Part shown: positions 11,654 to 21,612 of the stretch, piece after piece
How the letters are laid out: every line of letters begins with the position of its first letter
How positions within the stretch are numbered: position 1 is the stretch's first letter
Assembly: GCA_963556145.1 (NCBI GenBank)
Contig: OY744463.1
Coordinates: forward strand, 2,294,001-2,358,000
Source of the DNA: Hygrocybe punicea
Taxonomy: Eukaryota > Basidiomycota > Agaricomycetes > Agaricales > Hygrophoraceae
Length of the DNA stretch: 64,000 nucleotides
Direction: 5' to 3'
Notes under the pieces: generated by a model
Told to the model about the DNA's origin: nothing
The model's input: only the letters and a program-made list of their open reading frames with translations
The model's database searches: none
Translations under genes and position numbers: made by a program

Positions 11654-12504
11654 ATGTCATCTACTGCCCGCGAATTTAAAGGTGCCAAGTGCGCATTTAT
11701 TCAGACTCTCCCCTTCAATGTCGTTGACAACTTTGACCTCAAGGGACTCTCACTTCGAGACTACCGCGGCTGAAGCCCAGACGAACGCACCAACCACATT
11801 GGAAGCCCAACAAATCGAAGAGAACGCAGGAGAAACCCACAAGGCAGCTCGTGCCGCCGCTGCCACCGCCCAAGTATGATTTGTTCTCACCTCTTTTCCT
11901 CTACACCCGTGACACATGCCGTGGCGTTACAGTTGAATCAATTCCAGCGTCAAGTGAAGGAGACGGCGGACGCTGCTGTTGCTGAAGGACGGCAGGATTT
12001 TAAAGAAGTAACAGCAGCTGGAGCTGGATACCTCGAACACGCAAAATCACTCGCAGGGAACGCTTTGGCCACCGCTCAGGTAATGTTCTTTTTGCCCATC
12101 CCTTGTAGTACGGAAGATGACGGTTTTTGGACAAGTCCTACTTGCCTGCAAGCAAATCATCAGATCAACAACCGGAGTCAACCTCGACGCCAAAGTCGAA
12201 TGGCACCAACGTTGTTTCATCTATCCAGGCGACGGCTTCATCTGCAATCGGAGCTACGAAAGATTATTTGATAGCCGCGCAGGCCACTGTGCAACCCCAC
12301 CTCGAGAATGCGAAAGCATCCATTCAGACCCATATCGACGCAGCTGTCGTTGCTGCACAACCTCACATCGATAAAGCGAAGCAAGCCGCACAAGGGTCTA
12401 CAAATGATATAGGACCTCCTGCAACGAGTGCCCTGCTTGAGAGCAGCAGACATACTGTCGATCATGAGACCACGTACCCGCCAAAGACGACAACCGATAA
12501 ATAG
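11654..12504 (+). CDS. Alanine-rich LEA-like protein, hypothetical
   Basis: I do not recognise a named family. The start ATG at 11654 gives MSSTAREFKGAK. With introns near 11690-11748, 11874-11932 and 12080-12145, the exons give a hydrophilic, helix-prone protein of about 220 residues. It is rich in Ala, Gln and Glu, with imperfect repeats such as HKAARAAAATAQ, YLEHAKSLAGNALATAQ, ATVQPHLENAKASIQTHI and DAAVVAAQPHIDKAKQAA. The 11-residue-like amphipathic periodicity and lack of hydrophobic segments resemble LEA/apolipoprotein-type stress proteins. The promoter carries a CRE palindrome and TATA box, which would fit stress induction. The stop is at 12502-12504. Function is a suggestion only. Confidence 0.65.
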
Positions 12505-12750
12505 TGAAAGTCCGAAAGAACGCTGGTCTGTGATGTCAGCGTTGTGGACTTGTCCACTGCAGTAACTATGATATGTTAACGATGGACTGGTAATAAAGAT
12601 AAATTATACCATGCGACAGTTGGCAGTAATTGAAAACAGCAACCTTATGTCATGTGATAGAATCCAAAGCCAGATCACGTGCCCATACGAATCGATAAGA
12701 TGATTAGATTTCGTTTGATTGCCTGTCGTTCTCTGACATAGAAGCTTCAA

Positions 12751-13699
12751 ATGGTACGTTAAGCTCAACGCGCTAATTGGCGTCAGTAACTTGAACCTCC
12801 GTCTATTCCCAACAGGATTCATTCATTGGCCTAGCAAAGCAAGGGTACGAGGCGTACAGCAAATCGCAAGAAAGCTGTGAGCTTAGTGTCGTCAGATAAT
12901 CTGCCCCTGAATGACCCCTTCTTGCTAGCCGATGTGTCGCAGACCGGAGGGAAACAGTACAACTCTCCTCACCACTCGCAGCAGGACGGCCCTCCACACA
13001 GCCACTCCCCGGACCGTAAGTCAATGGCTTGGTCATGTCAGTTTCTAAAATGTCATACCCAGTTGACCACGACGAGGTCGTGCAGCATGCGCATAGCGAA
13101 GGATCTGGCGACAGTTCTCTATTCTCGTCAGCCATGGGTTTTCTCAGCCAGAATAAGGTGATGCAAAAAACATGCCTCGACTGACGAGATTTCTACGTAT
13201 TCAACCCATCAGGTCTCTGTGATAGGCAGAGCATCACGTCCCTGTAGACGAGGAACACGTCGTTAAAGCCCATAAGGAAGCTTACGAGGAAGGAGGGGCC
13301 AGAGGTATGAGTTCTGGAGGCTTGGGAAGCGCTGCGGCTATGCAGGTACAGAAATCTATCTGTCCATCTCTTGGCTTGACTCATGGTCACCAACGTGTCG
13401 TCCAGGCTTTCAAAATGTTTACTTCTGGTGGTGGTGGTAGCAAGAACAAGCTTGTCAGCATGGCCATGTCCGAAGCGAGCAAACTGTTTGATAAGTCTGG
13501 CGCTTCCGGCAATAAACAGGAGGCCGTCAATGGTGCCGCAATGACTGTTATGAAAATGATGGTTCAGTCAAAACTAAGCGGTATGATGGGCGGGGGGGAT
13601 AGTGGTGGATTGGGAAGCTTGATGGGCATGGTGCGTTTATCGATCCCTTCTCTGTCATACTCTCACTACATTTATGGATAGGCTTCGAAGTTCCTTTGA
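12751..13699 (+). CDS. Small Gly/Met-rich conserved fungal protein (DUF7721-like)
   Basis: Function unknown. The start codon at 12751-12753 appears to be an exon of only three coding bases: ATG is followed at once by GTACGTTAAG and the intron ends AACAG near 12814. The next exon begins DSFIGLAKQGYEAYSKSQ. Later exons give LDHDEVVQHAHSEGSG, AMGFLSQNK, HHVPVDEEHVVKAHKEAYEE, then a Gly/Met/Ser-rich half (AFKMFTSGGGGSKNKLVSMA, KLSGMMGGGDSGGLGSLMGM) and a final mini-exon ASKFL with the stop at 13697-13699. The HVPVDEEHVVKAHKEAY helix followed by a Gly-rich tail matches a small fungal family I associate with DUF7721. The 3' half is certain; the junction near 12895-12950 is ambiguous between two acceptors. 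It sits about 450 bases from HD2. Confidence 0.62.
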
Positions 13700-14151
13700 T
13701 CCTAAATCTGGATGGACCTTTCGTAAAGTGTGGTTGTACTTGTGTATGTTGGAAGGAATATCCCTTGTAGTGTAAAATATTAACAATGCTCTTGACTGAA
13801 TCAATGAAGCAACGAGGAATGCGTAGTAGCAAGAATGATACAACAACTAATGATACAGACATTTACTTGTGCAAGCGAATAGCAAAATGAGAACCCAGAG
13901 CGACAAAAAACAAAAAGCATTCGATGAAAAGCGGAGCAAGGAACAGGAGGACAACGTGGAGGGCAAATTAGTAGCAATGTAGGAGACTCTATGTCAAGAT
14001 GCACTATCATAGACATAGAGGAAATAGATAGTTCGCCATCTGATCCCTCAGCAATAACAACGCCACAACCGTGCGTGGGGCGAAATGGGGCCTGACCTGC
14101 CATGTCGTGATATGTCGTGCTCCAGAAATACACAACATCGCAACAATAGCC
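13700..14151. other. Convergent intergenic region left of the mating-type core
   Basis: About 450 bases between the stop codons of a plus-strand and a minus-strand gene. It is AT-rich and holds no supported gene. It marks the left boundary of the homeodomain pair. Confidence 0.5.
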
Positions 14152-16056
14152 TTACGGTTCATGTACGAGTGCGGGAGGTGGAGAAGCACCAAACGTGAAG
14201 TCGAACGATGTTTTGCCAGCCCCAGCTCCAAAACTCGAAGGGAGGTCAAGGTGAAGCCCTTCAACCGGTGAAAGGCGACCCATAGAGGAACCGTCCAGGA
14301 GCCCGTTTATTCTCTCGAGGTTATAGTGCATCGACGGCGACAACAGGTGATCAGGTAATGCAGCAGGTGAGGACACTGGAGTCACAACGACACTTGATGC
14401 AGGAGAGCTGTCTGACGAGATTCTCGTCTGTGATGAACCATCCGACCCAAATGATGATTTTCGTGAGCTTGACGAGCGCGATGATGACGGAGAGGTAACA
14501 CGTGTCTCTGGCGTGGTAGGAGTGACACCACGATGCGCAGCGCTCGTGCCAGCCGGCGTGCGTTTGGGAAGAGGTGCCATTTTTCGCCGTCGAGGTGGCT
14601 TCCCGGTCGAAGCCACGGGCGGTGAGGGGGGTGATAATGTAGCATGCCGTGACTGGGGGCTCGGAGTTGGAAACGCGGAACTTCGGGAAGGTGAAGGGAC
14701 AGGTGGAAGGACGGACACCGGAGAGGGTGGAGTGACGTGTATTGGGACGGCTGACCGGATGAGGGAGGGGAGAGGCGCAGGTAGAGGTCTTGTGGTGATG
14801 AAGAGCGTTGCCGCAGAGCGGTCCGGTCTCGGCGGTGGTGTGTGTGTTCGCTTGGGGTTCGTCGGCTTCCGGGGATCCTTCTTCACCAAGCGTTTTCTAG
14901 GTCCATCAAGAACGTTCATCCTAGAGAAGTCTGCAGTGAACTCATCAAAGTTCATCATCGGCCGCCTTTCTATCGACTTCGCAGGATGGCGCATCCACAC
15001 TGGGGGTGGGAACTTGTAATTTCCCTCCTTTACGGGAAACGGGTCGTAGTGGCAAGAAGGTGGATAGACGGAAGGGAATGCGTGTGGCGGTGATGCTACG
15101 TTGAGTAAATCGGGAAGTTTGGGATTGCGTGGGTATCTTGGAGTCCAAGCAGACTGTACGGTCATCAGATACATGTGAACAAGACAACAAGACTGCTTAC
15201 AGTATCCTCGTCATCCTCGTCATACTCCCACTCATATTCGGAAACGTCGGAGTCAACGGGATCGACACGTTCGTGTTCTGGAATGATCCAATCGCCCATC
15301 TGTTCTTCCAACAACTCGAGGGATATTTTCGGTTCCTCGTGGCTAGGCAATTTCTTCAAAATCTTTCCATCCTTTTTTGCGCGACTGCGACGATTTTGAA
15401 ACTGATCGTAACAAATCAACACACGCGAGAAATGAGTTTCATGACCGCGTACCCAAACATCTATCTGTCTATATGTCATCCCGGATTTCCTCGCAAGAAC
15501 TGATTTGTCTGCATGCGATGGGAAAGGGTTGAGGTCAAAGTACTTTTCGAGAAGAGGGACATATTCCTGCAAAAAAAATTGATTGATGAAAGTGAAAGAA
15601 TGATACAACGAATTTACTGACGTTGTTAAATGCTAATTTTTTGGGCTTCCCAGGATGCAGTTCCCCAGTAGATTTTGAAATGCGGTTCAATAGAGCAGGG
15701 ACATGTTCATCGATCCACCCACGAATTAGTCGCTCGTACGCCATGCGGTAGGTGAAACGCAGCTTCTCTATGGCGCCCGGAAGGTGAAGACAAGCTGATG
15801 AGCTGGCTTCGAACTTGGCCGTGCAAATCTTCTGCAGAGCTGTAGCAGCTCCGCTGAAAGCTTGTGTGAGTTCACAGAGGATATCATCCCCAAGGGCCGT
15901 GTCCTCGAAACGAGCTCGAATGTTGGGTAGATTCGGAAAGTTCAAAGGGGCGACTGGCACTGTCGTTGTCTCGCTGCGCTCTGACGGAACGAGGGGAGCT
16001 GTGAAGTGCTTTAGCTCGTGAGCAAAGCAGGATATCTTGCGCAGTGGGTCTTGCAT
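14152..16056 (-). CDS. HD2: HD2 mating-type homeodomain transcription factor
   Basis: HD2 dimerises with an HD1 protein from a compatible mate and drives the dikaryotic programme in the nucleus. Four exons (16056-15622, 15566-15453, 15401-15201, 15153-14152) give about 583 residues. The homeodomain lies at roughly residues 135-195: KPKKLAF, EYVPLLEKYFDLNPFPS, KSGMTYRQIDVW, then FQNRRSRAKK. The WFQNRR core is the typical-homeodomain signature of HD2. Introns fall just before helix 1 and exactly between the invariant W and F of the recognition helix. The N-terminal ~130 residues (LTQAFSGAATALQKIC and others) are the likely partner-discrimination region. The C-terminus is acidic, then Pro/Ser-rich, with a basic cluster GKPPRRRKMAPLPKR as probable nuclear localisation signal. 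The gene is divergent from HD1 over 147 bases. Confidence 0.93.
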
Positions 16057-16203
16057 ATCAATGATCGTGGCCCGAAACGAAACTTAGTAAAAGCATCCTT
16101 CAAAGCTTCAAGCCATTGTTCGCCCCATTGTTGTCCAAACAAAGAACAAGCGGAGCCTAAATTTTACCGACATCTTAACGTTGGCCAACTTCCAAGTTCC
16201 CCA
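16057..16203. promoter_or_regulatory. HD1/HD2 bidirectional promoter
   Basis: The 147 bases between the HD2 and HD1 start codons must hold control of both genes. They contain two direct copies of CCATTGTT, at 16113-16120 and 16125-16132, and AACAAAG at 16138-16144. All three match the (A/T)(A/T)CAA(A/T)G core used by HMG-box factors on one strand or the other. No TATA box is obvious. Confidence 0.6.
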
Positions 16204-18683
16204 ATGACCATACAACAACGATTAATCCGCGCCGAAGTTGATTTCCTGGCCGCAATATCGGATGGTGGCTCCACCCTCGAGTCGTTTCGCGGCTTTTGGG
16301 TGACCCTGTACGATGACTTGAATCACGCTGTCCAAAGAGAATCTGTGGACGACGAAACTCTGGGTTTGGCATATTCCATTGCGTCGAGAATTCAGATCTT
16401 ATCCGAAGGGTTTCTGGACCTCCACAGGAAGTCAAACGAGATGACATCCAACCTATGGAGCGAATTGGATGATGTTTTTGCTCAGCTCTCAGTCGCAGGA
16501 GCTTCACTCGGGTTACAAGCACAAGCCCAGCATATTCACGTACCGCTTCCCCCACGTAGTATCAGTTTCACTCCAAACCCTCAAACCAGAGACCGCCACA
16601 CGCCAGACAACAATTTGGAGACCACCGTCTGTCCTCCGTACATTGAATCGGCGTATAAATGGCTTCTCAAAAATCTCCATGATCCATATCCCTCCAGCGA
16701 AATCAAGCATTCGATATCTTCCGACACCGGCGCATCACTGAAACACATCAACTCGTGGTTCGTGAACGTCCGTCGGCGGATGGGTTGGACTGCACTTTCT
16801 CGCAAGCACTTCTCAGGCAGCCGTTCCGAGACTGTTAATGCAGCTTATCGTACACTTGTCATGCAGGATCCTGAGCGGCCCTTGGACTCCAACATCATTT
16901 TGGAGATCATGGCTCTCAAGGTCGCCGCAGAAGCTCTATATTCGGACAAGTTCAAGAAGAGCGTCCTGGCTGGAAAATTAGATGTGGTGGTGAAGGATGA
17001 GGATGAGGTAAAACGTAACTCTAGGAAAGCGAGCTCGATTGAGGCTGGGAACAGGGCCAAGGAAGTTGAGAAAGAGACGAGAAGGTTGAAGCAGGAAAAA
17101 TTGGGGCTGGCCCGGGCCCAGTCATCCTATCCTTCACCCGATCATTCTGTTTACAGTTCCCCCGAACCATCGCTCCCTTGCTCGTTACTGGAAGAAGACG
17201 AGGATTGTACTCTACCTGAACCTCTGGCTGGCCGCAAGCGTAGGGTTTCCTCCAGCTTAAATTCAATCGACTATCAGGATTCTGTTTACGATAGACCCCA
17301 TAAAAGATTCAGGTGTGACCCTCTCTTGTTTTGCAATCCGATTCCGTTCTGATGTGTGTTACATCAGAATCAACAAGGCTGCCTGTGACGAGTCTTGTCC
17401 AACATTTCCCCCTTCCCCCAAATCGCCCACCAGGCATACGCTGGAGCATTTCGATACGGCTGCTTCACCTCAATCTGTCCTTGTACCCGAGGTTCCTTCC
17501 GTTGATGTCATCCCTTCTACCAGCCGGAAGCGTCGTTTGTCCGATACAGAGAGCCTGCGAGTACTCAAACGCCCACGCGGTCTTCCCATCGGACCTCGCC
17601 TGCAGGCAGTCTCTGATCCACTTCCTATCTCCAGTGCAGTTACAGGAGCGTCAGAATTTGAAAGCTGGTTCGAATCCCACTTCGACGTCCCAGATGCTGT
17701 GACTGTGGAAGACCTAGATCCATTGACACCTGTCGAAGTTGAACTATTCAAGGATTGGACGTTTCCGGATTGTGAAATATTGGATGCTCTAGATCAAACA
17801 GAGAAAGGTGAGTGGTCGGTGTGGAGCATCTTTCTCATAGTGCTCACGTCGAAAATAGCGTTAATCCCGACTCAGCAAGTGGAGCTGCTTGGCAGCGAGT
17901 TACAAGCAATAACCTCCGAATCATTTAATCTAACTTCACTGCCTGACTTTACCGAGGACCATTTGGCCGGCGTTAATCTATTAGGTCGGCCGGTTATACA
18001 CGAATCTCCTGCGAGTCTATTCTCGGTCACTGCGGGCTCGCCTGCGGATTTCATTACGCAGAAGATTGCAGACGAATGTTGGTCGCCATTTAAATTTATT
18101 TGTCTCGTCTGCTTACCTTGTATCCTCAGCGACTACCGCACGGGACTTCAAACTTCCTTCAATAATATCGCCTCCATGCGTCGTTGCATCACGTTCTGCG
18201 TCGCCGTCTGAGAATGACCTGCAAGATTTCTGGAATACCATCGACATTCACAGTTTACTACTATCAAACTCTGTCTCATCTCAACCTTTTGCGCCTGAAT
18301 GCCAACCCATCTATCCCCAGGCTGCTGTACTCCCGCCCACTTGTTATGAGCCCTCCGATGAATTGTGGTCCTCTATGTCTCCGTGCTACGATGTCGCATC
18401 ATTTGACCCTACATCGATAACAGCCCATTCCCACCAAACTTTTTTCGACAACATCATGTCGCAAGAACTTCCAGATATGGATTCATCGCTTTTCACTTCC
18501 CTCTCTCCATCGCCAGCAGCTATTTTGGCCCAACCATCGCTGTTAGCTGCGGAGAAACAAGCAAAGTTAGAAAAGCTGCGGAAATATCAAGAGGAAGTGC
18601 AAAAGTTGGAGGCCGAGCTGGCTCTGTCAGAGGTCCAATCTTTGCCTCTACAACCTAGTTCTGATATTTTCTCAAGACGATAA
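16204..18683 (+). CDS. HD1: HD1 mating-type homeodomain transcription factor
   Basis: This is the partner class of HD2. The start at 16204 (MTIQQRLIRAEVDFL) opens an N-terminal helical region thought to mediate self/non-self recognition. The atypical TALE-like homeodomain is at about residues 143-200: PPYIESAYKWLLKNLHDPYP, then HINSWFVNVRRRMGWT. The WFVNVRRR core and the following GWTALSRKHF are characteristic of basidiomycete HD1. The introns I can place are near 17297-17369, 17812-17858 and 18078-18130; the frame stays open through each. A basic stretch SRKRRLSD...LKRPRG near 17520-17580 is a likely nuclear signal. An acidic, Ser/Pro-rich activation-like region follows. The last 40 residues (EKQAKLEKLRKYQEEVQKLE) form a short coiled coil. 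The stop is at 18681-18683. Confidence 0.93.
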
Positions 18684-18918
18684 TCGATTCAACGTCAATG
18701 AGCTCTGGTTAAAATACGCATTATTCTTATTGTTGTCTCTCATCGCATCACCGTTATTCTCATCATACCCTGCAATCATTGTATTGATAACCCAACTTTT
18801 GCTTTTGCTATTACCTCCCATTGTTATATCTGCTTTCTTCGAATTCTGTGTATGGGACTATAACATTTGTTTGGACTATGACAAGTCAAAGGCAATGGTC
18901 CAAAGAGCGGAAGTAAAT

Positions 18919-21411
18919 TCAATGCCTGCCTGGCACCGATACATCATCTTCTATTTTCCATCTGCCCACCTCCCGCATGGCCTCAGCATCACCAGTTTCC
19001 AGCTCTGGGGCAGAAAGTAACGCGCTAACCATCTTCCATGGATCCTTCCCTCCACCGTAGCGTAAAACCTCACGCTTATATTTTTCTCCAGTCTCACGGT
19101 TGAGTGGGTCTTGCGAGAAGACATTGCGCCAAACGCGAGACGCAATGGCGCGGTCGAAGAGGTACGAGTAGTACGTTGCACCGTATCCGTAGAGATGGCC
19201 GAACTGTGTTTGAAAAGAAGTACCTGGTACATATGGGATGAGTCCATGTGTATTGTACAAGTGGGCGAGGGCTGAAGTAGAGTCGAAGGTGGGTTTCAAC
19301 ACTTCCGGGGAGTGATACACCTGGTCTATGGTGGCCAGAATGATCTGGGTGTGCGTGTCTATGGACCGGCAGGGATCTTCGTGGTGGTTGCCGGTCTGTC
19401 CAACGATTGAGGTGCCATCGATGTCGAACAAGGAAAGGACAGTGGGTGAAATTAAAAAGTGTTCCATGAGGACCGAGGGCAGTTCTACAAAGTCCGTGGC
19501 GCAACGAGTACCAGAGACGTTCTGGTATTCCGTCCGACCAATCATGGCTATAAATTTTGATCAGATCCCCATAGGATACAGTAGTAAACACCTGGAACTC
19601 ACAGTGCATAGCATGTCCCATCTCATGAAACAAAGTCAGAACTTCGTGCCATTCAAGGATAGTGGGACCGCCTTTCAGAGTCGGCCTTGCAAATTCGCAT
19701 AAGAGGACTACCAGGGGAAGTTGGTAAACACCTTCCTGGCCCCAGATCTTATGTCGCTTTACGGCTTCGAACTCCTGATGTTCCCGTATGTGGCTCTCCA
19801 TACCCGAAATTGTCCCGTCCCCTGCTTCGTCGTCGTCGTCGGTCCTTCGTGAACAGCGAACTGTATAGTGGGCAGCTCCGCTGGCTTTCCCTCCCCGAGT
19901 GAACAAATCTGCGTATATCCAACCCAGCAGGCCTATTTCTTCATCTACAACTTCTAGCTTGCGCACGTCCGGATGCCAAACTTCGCCTGATGCTATATTC
20001 GCTGGGCGGAGAGAGATACCGTACAGGTGTCGGAATAGTCGCGACAAGCCCATGAACACAGTCCCAAGAGTGAGAGGGGGTAATGGTAATGGTGGTGCGG
20101 GTGGTTCAGGAGGGCAGTAAAATTCCCTATCCCAAGCCTGAATGACTGGTAGTTGATGGGTGCCCAGATGTGCCTGTTTTCGCAAACTGAGCGCTCGCAG
20201 AGCACTTCGAACGTATGGCCTCGTATGGCCCATCAATGCGTCCAGGAAATGTGTCACGTTGTCTTCAAAACGGAAACGTTAGCCTTGGCGAGAGAAAACG
20301 CTTGATTTCGATGCTAACCGGGAGATTTGGCCATCTTATCAGCAAGAGTCATATGAGCAAAGCTTTCCCTTCCAACTAAACGTGCCAGTTCAGCACGAGC
20401 TTTAAGAAGTCTCTCGAGAACCCATATTTGTTCTGGGGTGCTCGAGTTTGCTGACATATATATTCTTCTCCGTGGCTCTTCGTCAGGAGCAGAGCGCATG
20501 ATCATTTGTGCTTGTGGAGAACCCGGATAAACGAGCAAATCGCGTTGAGTGAATCGAGCTTGGAGTTGTAATCTGACCCCCATTCCCCGGTCCTTGAGTC
20601 CTCCCAGCTCTGATGGCTTGATGGCTGCAGGTGGTCGGGCGCTAGTGGCTTCATTCAGAAATTGTCGTCCGAGGACCAGTATTTCCGAAGAGAGAGAGAC
20701 AAATTGATTACGCTGCTCTGGCGCCAAATGAATGGCAGATTTTTCGAAATCATGCCAGAAAATGAGGGCCGTTTGGTAGGCTTCTGGCTGGAGTGTTTGA
20801 ACGATGGTGGGATCTGATAATACCGTTTTCAAAATCTAAACAAATACAAACGGCGAATCGAGATGAAGATATGTAAAACCACTGTTAGACTAATCACCCA
20901 CTTGATACAGCCCAACATGAGTGTTCAAAACATTCATGGATTCGCATAATGTCTCGTAAGCATGATTGGCGGCTTCCACCCACTGCTCATCCGGATGTGC
21001 ATTGCGGATCAGCTCAGCCAAGTCGATAACACCACACAAGATATCACTGAGCCTATCCAAGTTCTTAACGACTTGTAATAACTCTTGGCGAGATTGCTGA
21101 GATTGTAGAATACGGTCGGTAACCAGTTGGGCGCGAATGTGTGTTGCATTGGCGAGAGAAATTAAAGCGTGGGGGTTGGTGATGGACCGATGTCCGAAAA
21201 GACCAGTGGGAGACAGTGGTGACGAACTGATACCCAGTCTGGGTTGGTCAAAGAGAGATACAAGCGCTATATCGTCAGGCGATGGGGGAAGAACGGAAAG
21301 AGATGATGATGGTTTGGAAAAGCTGTCTTGTCTTCTGGGTGGACGACTCCCCCACCTAGCAAATGATCTTGAAGGCTTGGGCAATGCATTTCTTGCCGTC
21401 CTCGAGATCAT
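18919..21411 (-). CDS. MIP: Mitochondrial intermediate peptidase (M3 metalloprotease)
   Basis: MIP (Oct1) removes an octapeptide from imported proteins after the main processing peptidase, in the mitochondrial matrix. The zinc site FHEMGHAMH lies with HEMGH at 19613-19627. It is followed after an intron by the M3 blocks [20 protein letters not shown] and SVLMEHF. Upstream blocks include [29 protein letters not shown] and [11 protein letters not shown]. The start at 21411 ([20 protein letters not shown]) is chosen because it begins a classical Arg/Ser-rich matrix-targeting sequence; an in-frame ATG lies 39 bases upstream. The protein continues through NTHVGLYQ, then an exon from about 20832. 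Introns lie near 20836-20900, 20262-20317 and 19545-19600. The last residues are [13 protein letters not shown] beside HD1 is the hallmark synteny of the Agaricomycete matA locus. Confidence 0.93.
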
Positions 21412-21612
21412 AAATAATCTGAACTGCCAAGAAAGAGGCTGCTTGATCAAATCATGTCCACATTTGACTTTTCGTCTTTACGTAACACAAGCATTAAGCT
21501 TGAGTAAACCGAACAAACTTTAACGACTAGCAGCATGCTCGACACGACAAGTCTTCGACTCACATTAGCGGTTATGCACGGTAACCAAGAATCCTGAAAT
21601 AAATAGCTGATG

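Noticed and set aside
14513..15019. Plus-strand open frame of 168 codons inside HD2
   Set aside because: It is antisense to the Pro/Ser-rich C-terminus of HD2, Gly-rich as expected of such a shadow, and has no recognisable domain.
16018..16203. Upstream extension of HD1 from ATG 16018
   Set aside because: The extension would overlap the HD2 start region, and HD1 proteins usually begin with the helix that starts at MTIQQRL (16204).
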